Of a stretch of DNA of 64,000 bases, positions 1-7,850 are shown piece after piece (positions within the stretch are counted from its first letter, which is position 1; each line of letters opens with the position of its first letter). A program made the position numbers and the translations under genes. The notes below the pieces were generated by a model that saw nothing but the letters and a program-made list of their open reading frames with translations, was not told the DNA's origin and did no database searches. The stretch spans positions 1-64,000 of the forward strand of contig NZ_QEQL01000004.1 of assembly GCF_003097135.1 (NCBI RefSeq), given 5' to 3'. This stretch comes from Pseudomonas sp. URIL14HWK12:I12 (GTDB lineage: Bacteria; Pseudomonadota; Gammaproteobacteria; Pseudomonadales; Pseudomonadaceae).

Positions 1-390
1 TGATAATCTAGCGACCATCAGACCAACTCACAAGCACCCACACGAATTGCTTGATTCAGTTGTTAAAGAGCGGTTGGTTGATTCTTTCGTTTCAACCGAG
101 GCGCGCATTCTACGCTGTCCTCATTTCCTGTCAAGCGTTTATTTTCAGAAGCTTTCGTTAAACTCTTGAAACATCAACCACTTGACTCGCTTCGCTGCCT
201 CTTGAAGCGGGAGGCGAATTCTACAGCGTTACAACCTGCTGTCAACCACCTTTTTCACCGCGTTCAATCCGGAGACTGAAGCACTTCCAGCATCTTCAAA
301 ATCGCTAACTCGTTGAATCTCAAGGAGTTTCGCGTTCCGTTGTCGCTGGAAGTGGGGCGCATTATAAGGGGCTCAGAACAGGCGTCAACC
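1..390 (-). promoter_or_regulatory. rRNA operon leader with three tandem promoters and boxA
   Basis: Read on the reverse strand, this is the promoter and leader of an rRNA operon running out of the left edge. The antitermination element GCTCTTTAACA (boxA) is at 61-71. It is followed by the conserved Pseudomonas pre-16S leader text (CAAGCAATTCGTGTGGGTGC). Three sigma-70 promoters, each with a 16-base spacer, lie upstream. P1 has -35 TTGACG at 383-388 and -10 TATAAT at 361-366. P2 has TTGACA at 240-245 and TAGAAT at 218-223. P3 has TTGACA at 129-134 and TAGAAT at 107-112. All have GC-rich discriminators (GCGCC-type), as expected for stringently controlled rRNA promoters. The 16S gene itself is outside the window, so its presence is inferred. 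Confidence 0.88.
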
Positions 391-493
391 TTTATTTTAA
401 ACAATCGCAATATTGCGGCCATAAGGCGGTAAGCCCATGATGTCGCCCCCGCGCAACAAGATCCGTCGTTTTCTAATATAGAAGCCCCCCCGT

Positions 494-1375
494 ATGCTCA
501 AGCCCTCCGCGTTCCATACCACGTTAGCTAGCGTCGGCCTGCTGGTGACTGCCATGGTTTCCATTCAGTCCGGAGCCTCGCTGGCCAAGTCTCTATTCCC
601 GTTGATTGGCCCTCAGGGCACTACCACCCTAAGGCTTGTACTGGCCTCCATCCTGATGCTGGCCATCCTCCGCCCGTGGCGAATGAGGCTGGATCGCCAG
701 GCGCTGCGTAATGTAGTCATCTACGGCATTGCGTTGGGAGGAATGAACCTTCTCTTCTATATGGCGGTGCGCAGCATCCCCCTAGGCATCGCAGTCGCGC
801 TCGAATTTACCGGGCCATTGGCCGTAGCTTTAGTCTCGTCGAGGCGGCGCGTAGACTTTCTCTGGATCGCCCTCGCCTCTTTAGGCCTGTACATGCTTGT
901 CCCCCTGCAGGCAGGGGGGTCGTCGCTGGACATGACCGGCGCTGCCTGCGCACTGGGAGCCGGCGCGTGCTGGGCGTTATACATCCTGTTTGGGCAACGA
1001 GCTGGCCAGTCTCATGGCGTGCAAATGGCCGGCCTGGGGGTGGTGGTAGCAGCTCTGTTCATCGCCCCGATCGGTGTTGCCCACGCAGGAACGGCATTGC
1101 TTGACTGGGCCTTGATACCTACCGCCCTGGCGGTCGCCGTATTATCCACTGCCCTGCCCTATAGTCTCGAAATGATCGCCTTGGCTCGGCTTCCAGCACG
1201 CACCTTTGGCACATTGATGAGCCTGGAGCCGGCTATTGCGGCCTTGAGTGGATTGGTATTTCTCCACGAATACCTCAGCGGCCTGCAATGGTTGGCAATT
1301 GTTGCAATCATCGGCGCAAGCCTGGGAGCAACTCTGACCGCATCCGCCGTGGCCGCTGCGCCTGCGGCGGACTGA
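494..1375 (+). CDS. rhtA: Threonine/homoserine exporter RhtA (EamA family)
   Basis: This is a 293-residue inner-membrane exporter of the drug/metabolite (EamA) superfamily with about ten hydrophobic segments in two repeats. It resembles E. coli RhtA along its whole length. Recalled near-identical blocks include SIQSGASLAKSLFPL (about 23-37), PLGIAVALEFTGPLAVAL (96-113) and LSTALPYSLEMIALARLP in the second repeat. RhtA exports threonine, homoserine and other amino acids. The ATG at 494 has no obvious Shine-Dalgarno, but a later start would remove the first membrane helix. It stands alone, pointing away from the rRNA promoters. Assignment to RhtA is strong; the actual substrate in this organism is inferred. 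Confidence 0.88.
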   Translation: MLKPSAFHTTLASVGLLVTAMVSIQSGASLAKSLFPLIGPQGTTTLRLVLASILMLAILRPWRMRLDRQALRNVVIYGIALGGMNLLFYMAVRSIPLGIAVALEFTGPLAVALVSSRRRVDFLWIALASLGLYMLVPLQAGGSSLDMTGAACALGAGACWALYILFGQRAGQSHGVQMAGLGVVVAALFIAPIGVAHAGTALLDWALIPTALAVAVLSTALPYSLEMIALARLPARTFGTLMSLEPAIAALSGLVFLHEYLSGLQWLAIVAIIGASLGATLTASAVAAAPAAD

Positions 1376-1442
1376 ACGCCGCTTGCCGAGGTGCAATACG
1401 CACTGGTAATTCTTTGATTTTTAAGCGAAGGTAAACGCTCAC

Positions 1443-1465
1443 CCGAGGGCAGGATAAGCCCTCGG
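1443..1465 (+). terminator. Hairpin after rhtA
   Basis: A perfect 8-bp inverted repeat, CCGAGGGC (1443-1450) and GCCCTCGG (1458-1465), is separated by seven bases. It lies 67 bases after the rhtA stop and before the next gene. There is no T-run after it, so it may be a weak terminator or only an mRNA 3'-end structure. Confidence 0.4.
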
Positions 1466-1514
1466 CATTGCTCAGCAACCGGGCGTAGACCCGGCCCCCG
1501 ATGCAAGGAACGAC

Positions 1515-1796
1515 ATGAAAACGCTTTGGTGTTTCGTTGCGCTGGCGCTGCTTTCAGGTTGCGCCGCCCACTCTCGCAGCGAAATAAAGCATGGCCGTAA
1601 GGGCCTGCACATCAGTTGCTCAGGGCTAAGTTCTTCTTGGGAGCAATGTTATAAAACAGCCAACGACGCCTGCCCCAATGGCTATAAAACAATCGCCAAA
1701 TCAGGGCAGGACAGCGAAGGCGAGGATAGCCAGTTTCTCTTCGGGATCAACCCGGCCGGCTATACCAGCCGAAGCATGATCGTCATCTGCCGCTAG
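1515..1796 (+). CDS. Small putative lipoprotein, unknown function
   Basis: This 93-residue protein has a short signal peptide ending in a lipobox (ALLSGC, Cys16), which predicts lipid modification and attachment to the inner or outer membrane. The mature part is small and polar, with four further cysteines (in ISCSG, EQCYK, DACPN and the C-terminal VICR) that could form two disulfides in the periplasm. The text YKTANDACPNGYK resembles a repeated feature of small Pseudomonas lipoproteins, but I do not recognise the family. An AAGGA-type ribosome binding site precedes the ATG. Its stop overlaps the convergent aminopeptidase P gene by four bases. Confidence 0.7.
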   Translation: MKTLWCFVALALLSGCAAHSRSEIKHGRKGLHISCSGLSSSWEQCYKTANDACPNGYKTIAKSGQDSEGEDSQFLFGINPAGYTSRSMIVICR

Positions 1797-3595
1797 ACAG
1801 CGGCCAATGGCTTGGTGCGCCGCTCCAACCATTGCGCCGCCGGCCCTTGGAGCAAGGGAGCCAGGCGCTCACGTACCAACGCATGGTAGCGGTCCAGCCA
1901 CTGCCGCTCTTCGAGGCTCAGCAATTCGGGCAAAAGGCAGCGCGTATCAATCGGGCAAAGCGTGAGCGTTTCAAACTCCAGAAAAGCTCCGAACGTTTCA
2001 GGGCATTCGCTGGGCACTGCCACCACAAGATTTTCGATCCGTACGCCCCATTTTCCCGGGCGATAGGTACCAGGCTCGATCGAGGTGACCATACCAGCGC
2101 GCATGGCCGTAGTCGGCGCTGGATTGGCCTGGTAGGCGATCACTTGCGGGCCCTCATGCACATTCATGAAATAGCCCACACCATGCCCCGTACCATGGCC
2201 ATAGTTGACGCCATCGGCCCACAACGGTGCGCGGGCGATGGCGTCGAGCATGGGTGACGGAATGCCTTCGGGAAAACGGGCCCGTGACAGCGCAATAGTG
2301 CCCTTGAGTACCCGGGTGCAATCCTGCATTTGCTCCATGGACAGCTGCCCGACCGGCACCATGCGCGTGATATCTGTGGTACCTCCGAAATACTGCGCAC
2401 CCGAGTCGATCAATAACAGCCCGTCGCCAGTGATGCGGGCGTGAGCACTGGTGGTGGCTCGATAATGAGGCAACGCCCCATTGGCACTGAAGGCGGCGAT
2501 GGTCGCGAAACTAGGGCTCACATAATGGGGCCGACGTGACCGAGCAGCAGTCAGTTGCTCGTCCACGGAAAGCTCCGTGACTTCATCGCCCCGCTCCAAC
2601 GCCTCTTCCAGCCAAGCGAAAAACTCGCACAAAGCAGCGCCGTCCTGGACCATGGCATTGCGCACATGGGCAATATCGGCTGCCTGCTTGCAAGCTTTGA
2701 AAAGCGTAGAAGGATTAATTGCCTCGATTCGCACCACAGAGGCTGGCACGTTTTGCATGACGCCTAACGTGACTCGTGCAGGATCAATCAGCAACCTGCC
2801 CGCAGGCTCAATGGATGCAAGTGCATGGTCGATCTGAGAATAATCCCTTACCTGCACGCCCACAGCAGCCAGACGCTCGACCAGTGCCGGCGCAAGCTTG
2901 CCGCCGCCTACGAACAGTGTCGCGCAGGCAGGCTCGATCAGCGCGTAGGCCAGAAAGACCGGGTTGTAGGGTACGTCGCTGCCACGCAAATTGAACAACC
3001 AGCCAATGTCGTCGAGGCTGGCGAGAAAATGGTGATCTGCACGATGGGTGGCCATCGCCTCGCGTACACGTGCCAGCTTCTGGCTGACCGGCTCACTGAC
3101 GAAGTCGGCAGGGTGCTCTACTACGGGCTCACTCGGCAGTGCCGGGCGCCCTTCCCATAGCTGATCGAAGATATCTATGTCCGTACGTAACACGCGCCCC
3201 TGCAGTTGCTCGTCCAACTGCCTGGAAGCCGCCAACCCCAGCACTGCGCCATCCACAACGACAGTTGCGGTTGGGTGCAGTTGCGTGCCCAGCCACTCAT
3301 AGGGCCCCGGGGTGCCGGGGCCCGCTTTCACGGTCTCGATACCGGTGCCTGCGAGCTCACGTTCGGCATGTTCCCAATAGCGGCTATCGATCCAAAGGCC
3401 CGCGAAAGCCTCGGTAACCACCAGCGTGCCGACCGAACCTGTGAAACCGCTCAGCCACTGCCTCGCCTGCCAATGCGCTGGCAGGTATTCGGACAGATGA
3501 GGATCGGCCGACGGTACCAATAGCGCGTCACCGCCCAAGGCTCGAAGGGTCTGGCGCGCACGATCAAGTCGCTGGGCTACTGCAGTGGCACTCAT
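1793..3595 (-). CDS. Xaa-Pro aminopeptidase, three-domain M24B family
   Basis: A 600-residue cytoplasmic metallopeptidase that would release N-terminal residues preceding proline. The N-terminal two-thirds are two creatinase-like domains. The C-terminal third is the pita-bread catalytic domain with all five metal ligands visible: Asp397 (LLIDSGAQY), Asp408 (TTDITR), His471 (GHGTGHGVG), Glu507 (SIEPGTY) and Glu521 (RIENLVV). The length and three-domain plan match the eukaryotic-type APP1 group (about 600 residues), not the shorter bacterial PepP (about 440). The start is preceded by an AGGA about ten bases upstream on the reverse strand. It is monocistronic, converging with the small lipoprotein gene. 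Confidence 0.9.
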   Translation of the reverse strand: MSATAVAQRLDRARQTLRALGGDALLVPSADPHLSEYLPAHWQARQWLSGFTGSVGTLVVTEAFAGLWIDSRYWEHAERELAGTGIETVKAGPGTPGPYEWLGTQLHPTATVVVDGAVLGLAASRQLDEQLQGRVLRTDIDIFDQLWEGRPALPSEPVVEHPADFVSEPVSQKLARVREAMATHRADHHFLASLDDIGWLFNLRGSDVPYNPVFLAYALIEPACATLFVGGGKLAPALVERLAAVGVQVRDYSQIDHALASIEPAGRLLIDPARVTLGVMQNVPASVVRIEAINPSTLFKACKQAADIAHVRNAMVQDGAALCEFFAWLEEALERGDEVTELSVDEQLTAARSRRPHYVSPSFATIAAFSANGALPHYRATTSAHARITGDGLLLIDSGAQYFGGTTDITRMVPVGQLSMEQMQDCTRVLKGTIALSRARFPEGIPSPMLDAIARAPLWADGVNYGHGTGHGVGYFMNVHEGPQVIAYQANPAPTTAMRAGMVTSIEPGTYRPGKWGVRIENLVVAVPSECPETFGAFLEFETLTLCPIDTRCLLPELLSLEERQWLDRYHALVRERLAPLLQGPAAQWLERRTKPLAAV

Positions 3596-3723
3596 CCTGG
3601 TAGATCCTGATCATTGATAACGCAGCGACTATGGCTGAGGGCTTCCCGCCTGGCAACTGCCAGGAACCCCAGAGCCATGCAAGGCTCGGATGCATACAAA
3701 ACCACCGCAACAGGATCAAACAC

Positions 3724-4098
3724 ATGGCCCGGGGCAGCAAGGCGAGCTACACCGCCGCTCAAAAACGCAAAGCTGAGCAAATTGAACAGAGCTATCGTGA
3801 GAAAGGCGTGGCGGAAGACACCGCGCAGGCCCGAGCGTGGGCAACGGTGAATAAGCAATCTGGCGGAGGCGAAAAAAGTGGCGGCGGCGCCAACAAACCG
3901 GCTGCGGCCAAAGCACAGGCCAGGCGCAGTTCAGCTAAGCGCGCCGCCAGCTCACGTCAAGGGTTGGCACGTAACAGCCGCCAGGCGCTGTCGCAGCAAA
4001 CCAAAGCTTCGCTGCTCCTGGAGGCTCGCCAACGAAACATAGCTGGCCGCTCTACCATGAACAAACAAGCTTTGGTGGAGGCCTTGCATGAAGACTGA
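3724..4098 (+). CDS. Small basic Rho-N/SAP-like protein
   Basis: This 124-residue lysine/arginine/alanine-rich protein is often annotated as a plasmid stabilisation or Rho N-terminal-domain protein. Residues 1-50 (MARGSKASYT, KAEQIEQSYREKGV, AWATVNKQSGGGEKSGGG) match a small conserved Pseudomonas and proteobacterial family. The centre is a basic Ala/Lys/Arg linker. The C-terminus (SLLLEARQRNIAGRSTMNKQ) looks like a Rho-N/SAP helix-extended-helix nucleic-acid-binding motif. I chose the internal ATG at 3724, eight bases after AGGA; the longer reading to 3631 has no similar support. DNA or RNA binding is inferred from composition and motif, and its cellular role is unknown. Confidence 0.75.
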   Translation: MARGSKASYTAAQKRKAEQIEQSYREKGVAEDTAQARAWATVNKQSGGGEKSGGGANKPAAAKAQARRSSAKRAASSRQGLARNSRQALSQQTKASLLLEARQRNIAGRSTMNKQALVEALHED

Positions 4099-4099
4099 C

Positions 4100-4345
4100 C
4101 TAGCCCTCGCGGGCTCTGGCTGGGGGCGGCAGCTGAACCCACCGCCCTGCCTGCTCACTCTGAGCACGCAGCAGCTGGGCTTTTTCTCGCATGTAATCAT
4201 CATAGGGCAGGCCCTGACGATTAAGCGACTCCATTGACAGCTGGTAGCGCTCTTGCTCGGTGAAAGCGCGCGTCTCCGGATGGCTCGCGCACCCCTGCAG
4301 CCATAATGCAGCGGCTGCGGCGATGAACAGTGGAAGGTGTCTCAT
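4100..4345 (-). CDS. Small putative lipoprotein, unknown function
   Basis: This 81-residue protein starts with a signal peptide (MRHLPLFIAAAAALWLQGC) whose lipobox LQGC places the lipid-anchored cysteine at residue 19. The mature region is a short, charged, probably helical segment rich in Gln, Glu and Arg. The reading frame opens further upstream to 4453, but the signal peptide fixes the start at 4345, even though the ribosome binding site there is poor. It ends one base from the convergent Rho-N-like gene and lies divergent from the Mrp operon. Function unknown. Confidence 0.6.
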   Translation of the reverse strand: MRHLPLFIAAAAALWLQGCASHPETRAFTEQERYQLSMESLNRQGLPYDDYMREKAQLLRAQSEQAGRWVQLPPPARAREG

Positions 4346-4593
4346 AAGTAATGTCCGATGAGCCGATTGCCTATTGCTCAGGCTAGACACATTGGAACCT
4401 GCGGAAAAATCGACCCTCCTGATAGTGACTATCGGAGTTCCGAAAGCACTCACCGGCTGCCGAAGCTATTTCGCTAGGGTTTGAAACAGCCTGTCGATAC
4501 CGAAAAATCCTGTCATACATTGCGTGGTCGCCATAGCTACCCTAGGGCCGAGCCACCCGTATGATGCCCAACTGATCCATTGGGTGAGCTGTT

Positions 4594-7506
4594 ATGTCCT
4601 TGATTGCACTCTTGTTGCTCCCATTCACAGGCGCAGTCCTGGCCGCACTGCTCCCGCACAATGCTCGCAACACCCAGGCCCTGCTGGCTGGCTCGATCGC
4701 CCTGGCAGGCACGCTTCAGCTCGTCTGGTGGTTCCCCACCATTGCACGCGGAGAGATCATTCAGCAAACATGGGCCTGGTTGCCTTCGCTGGGCCTGAAC
4801 ATCACACTCCGGCTCGACGGTTTCGCCTGGCTGTTCGCCACCCTGGTCATGGGCATGGGTTCGCTGGTGTCGCTTTATGCCCGCTACTACATGTCACCCC
4901 AAGACCCGGTGCCTCGTTTCTTCTCGTTCTTCCTAGCGTTCATGGGCAGCATGCTGGGGGTAGTCATCTCCGGCAATCTATTGCAGATAGTGTTCTTCTG
5001 GGAACTGACCAGCCTGTTTTCATTCCTGCTGATCGGTTATTGGCACCACCGCAGCGATGCTCGACGGGGCGCCTACATGGCATTGGTGACCACAGGGGTA
5101 GGTGGTCTCTGCCTGCTTGTCGGCATACTGGTGCTGGGGCAGATGGCGGGTAGCTACGAGTTGAGTGAACTACTCGCCCGTGGGCAGGCGGTGCGCGAGC
5201 ACCCGTGGTACCCACTGGCGCTGGTGCTGATATTGCTGGGTGCCCTGACCAAGAGCGCGCAATTTCCCTTTCACTTCTGGCTGCCCCGCGCGATGGCTGC
5301 ACCCACGCCTGTGTCTGCCTATCTGCATTCAGCCACTATGGTAAAGGCAGGTGTATTTCTGCTGGCACGGCTTTGGCCGGTGCTGTCTGGCAGCGATGCG
5401 TGGTTCTGGATTGTCGGTGGGGCCGGCGCCTGCACGCTGCTGCTCGGTGCCTGGTGCGCCATTTTCCAGCACGACCTGAAGAGCCTGCTTGCCTACTCGA
5501 CCCTGAGTCACCTGGGCCTGATCACCTTGTTGCTCGGGCTCAACAGCGACCTGGCCGCAGTGGCTGCGGTCTTCCATATTCTCAACCACGCCACATTCAA
5601 GGCCTCGCTGTTCATGGCAGCCGGGATCATAGACCACGAAAGCGGCACCCGTGACCTGCGTCGGCTCAGCGGATTGCGCCGGGCCTTGCCCTATACCTGT
5701 ACTCTGGCAATGGTCGCCAGCGCGGCCATGGCCGGCGTGCCATTGCTCAACGGCTTCCTTTCCAAAGAAATGTTCTTCGCCGAAACCGTGTTCATCCAGT
5801 CCAGCCCCTGGGTCGAATACGCCCTGCCCGTCATCGCAACGCTTGCCGGCACCTTCAGCGTTGCCTATTCGTTGCGCCTGGTATGCCAGGTATTCTTTGG
5901 GGAGCAGGCAGCAAATCTGCCTCGCACCCCTCACGAACCGCCGCGCTGGATGCGCGTACCTGTGGAGCTGTTGGTTCTTGGTTGCCTTGTGGTCGGCATC
6001 TTCCCGGCATGGTCGGTCGGCCCGGTATTGGCCGTGGCCGCAACCCCGGTGGTGGGTGGGTCGCTGCCAGCCTACAGCCTCGCAATATGGCACGGCGTGA
6101 ATGCGCCCCTGGTGATGAGCCTCATCGCAATGGTGGCAGGGGTGGGCATCTATTTGCTGATGCAGCGCAGGATCACGGCAGGCCAAACTACCGTGCCGCC
6201 ACTGCTAGGGGCGCTAGACGGGCAACGGGCGTTCGACAAATGCTCGGCGTGGGTCACGCTGTACGCCCGGCGGGTCTCCAGCCGGTTGACTACCCGCCGC
6301 CTGCAGCCTCAACTTTTCACCTTGTTGGGCGTGGTTTTGATAGCCGCTGCCTTGCCGTTCGGCGAGCAAGGGCTGAGTTGGGGAGACCGCCCCAAGATCG
6401 CCGGTTCCGGAATTTTCGTAGTGCTGTGGCTGATCGCTATCGCCTGTGCACTGGGCGCGGCATGGCAGGCAAAATACCACCGCCTGGCTGCCCTGATCAT
6501 GGTCGGCGTCTGTGGGCTGATGACCTGCATCACGTTCATCTGGTTCTCAGCCCCTGACCTGGCGCTGACTCAGCTGGTGGTCGAGGTCGTGACAACCTTG
6601 CTGATCCTGCTGGGGTTGCGCTGGCTGCCGCGCCGCTTGCCTGAAGCCGTAGCCGCCCCTGAACGAGGTGCTCGCAACCGGCGCTTGCGGGATGCATGCC
6701 TGGCAGTTTTGGTCGGTAGTGGTATGGCTGCGCTTTCGTATGCCATGTTAACTCGCCCGACCCCTAACGAGATATCCGGTTATTACCTCACTCACGCGGT
6801 GCCACAGGGTGGTGGCTCGAATGTGGTCAATGTGATGCTGGTTGATTTTCGAGGCTTCGATACTTTAGGTGAAATCACGGTGCTGGCCGTGGTCTCCTTG
6901 ACGATCTTCGCGCTGCTACGCCGCTTTCGCCCTGCACGCGAGTCCATCACCCTACCCCGCCAGCAACAATCAGCTGGCGACGACCTGAGCCTGGATCTCC
7001 AGAACTCACGCGGCGCCAAGGATGCCGCGAAGGGGGTGATGCTGGTACCGGCGGTGCTGGTGCGCCTGCTGCTGCCCATCGCGATTGTCGTGGCGTGTTC
7101 TTTGTTCATGCGTGGGCATAACGAGCCCGGCGGCGGTTTCGTGGCCGGGCTCGTAGTCGCAGTTGCGTTCATCCTGCAATACATGGTGGCCGGTACCCAA
7201 TGGGTAGAAGCGCGCCTGAGCTTGCGCCCGCTACGCTGGCTCGGCGCTGGCATCGCCTGTGCGACCCTGACGGGCGCCGGTGCCCTGCTGTGGGGTTTCC
7301 CTTTCCTGACCACCCATACAGCACACCTTGAACTGCCTTTGCTTGGCGAAATGCACATTGCCAGCGCGCTGTTCTTTGACATAGGGGTATTCACAGTGGT
7401 CGTCGGCTCGACATTGCTCATCCTGACTGCGTTGGCGCACCAGTCCGTACGTGCTCACCGCCAGGCCCCTCTTCCACGCGCCGTCGCGCCCGAAGGAGTC
7501 GCTTGA
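4594..7506 (+). CDS. mrpA: Mrp/Sha Na+(K+)/H+ antiporter subunit A fused to B
   Basis: This is a 970-residue polytopic membrane protein, the largest subunit of a multi-subunit cation/proton antiporter related to complex I NuoL. Residues 1-490 are the proton-translocating core, with the conserved membrane glutamate in FWELTSLFSFLLIGYW and the lysine in ALTKSAQFPFHFWLP. Residues from about 600 to 760 are the MrpA C-terminal helices. Residues from about 815 to 955 (HNEPGGGFVAGLVVA) are a full MrpB domain. This A+B fusion defines the six-gene (group 2, Sha/Pha) operon form. The start has GGTGAG before ATG. It is first of six genes joined by four-base overlaps and acts in Na+ tolerance and alkaline pH homeostasis. 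Confidence 0.93.
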   Translation: MSLIALLLLPFTGAVLAALLPHNARNTQALLAGSIALAGTLQLVWWFPTIARGEIIQQTWAWLPSLGLNITLRLDGFAWLFATLVMGMGSLVSLYARYYMSPQDPVPRFFSFFLAFMGSMLGVVISGNLLQIVFFWELTSLFSFLLIGYWHHRSDARRGAYMALVTTGVGGLCLLVGILVLGQMAGSYELSELLARGQAVREHPWYPLALVLILLGALTKSAQFPFHFWLPRAMAAPTPVSAYLHSATMVKAGVFLLARLWPVLSGSDAWFWIVGGAGACTLLLGAWCAIFQHDLKSLLAYSTLSHLGLITLLLGLNSDLAAVAAVFHILNHATFKASLFMAAGIIDHESGTRDLRRLSGLRRALPYTCTLAMVASAAMAGVPLLNGFLSKEMFFAETVFIQSSPWVEYALPVIATLAGTFSVAYSLRLVCQVFFGEQAANLPRTPHEPPRWMRVPVELLVLGCLVVGIFPAWSVGPVLAVAATPVVGGSLPAYSLAIWHGVNAPLVMSLIAMVAGVGIYLLMQRRITAGQTTVPPLLGALDGQRAFDKCSAWVTLYARRVSSRLTTRRLQPQLFTLLGVVLIAAALPFGEQGLSWGDRPKIAGSGIFVVLWLIAIACALGAAWQAKYHRLAALIMVGVCGLMTCITFIWFSAPDLALTQLVVEVVTTLLILLGLRWLPRRLPEAVAAPERGARNRRLRDACLAVLVGSGMAALSYAMLTRPTPNEISGYYLTHAVPQGGGSNVVNVMLVDFRGFDTLGEITVLAVVSLTIFALLRRFRPARESITLPRQQQSAGDDLSLDLQNSRGAKDAAKGVMLVPAVLVRLLLPIAIVVACSLFMRGHNEPGGGFVAGLVVAVAFILQYMVAGTQWVEARLSLRPLRWLGAGIACATLTGAGALLWGFPFLTTHTAHLELPLLGEMHIASALFFDIGVFTVVVGSTLLILTALAHQSVRAHRQAPLPRAVAPEGVA

Positions 7507-7850
7507 TGGAAGAAGTCATCGCAATCGCTATCGGCGCCCTCTGCGCCTCGGGCGTCTGGCTGGTGCTCCGGCCGCGCACCTACCAAGTCATCATGGGGTT
7601 GTGCCTGTTGTCATATGCGGTCAATTTATTCATCTTCAGCATGGGTAGCCTGTTCATAGGCAAAGAGCCGATCATCCGCCCAGGTGTTCCTCCAGACCTC
7701 CTCCACTATACCGACCCGCTGCCTCAGGCACTGGTCTTGACCGCTATCGTCATCGGCTTCGCGATGACGGCACTGTTTCTGGTGGTGATGCTCGCCTCGC
7801 GCGGGCTGACGGGCACCGACCACGTCGATGGCCAGGAGCACCCCTCATGA
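7503..7850 (+). CDS. mrpC: Mrp antiporter subunit C
   Basis: A 115-residue membrane protein with three helices, homologous to NuoK of complex I. Residues 17-37 (SGVWLVLRPRTYQVIMGLCL) and QALVLTAIVIGFAMTALFLV (about 80-99) are typical MrpC/NuoK text, including the T-A-I-V-I-G stretch. The start ATG overlaps the end of the subunit A gene (ATGGAAG inside GCTTGATGG), and the stop overlaps the subunit D start by four bases, so translation is likely coupled. It is needed for assembly of the antiporter complex in the inner membrane. Confidence 0.92.
   Translation: MMEEVIAIAIGALCASGVWLVLRPRTYQVIMGLCLLSYAVNLFIFSMGSLFIGKEPIIRPGVPPDLLHYTDPLPQALVLTAIVIGFAMTALFLVVMLASRGLTGTDHVDGQEHPS

Noticed and set aside
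4524..5153. 209-codon frame overlapping the start of mrpA
   Set aside because: It is out of frame with mrpA, lacks membrane segments expected for the locus and has no ribosome binding site.
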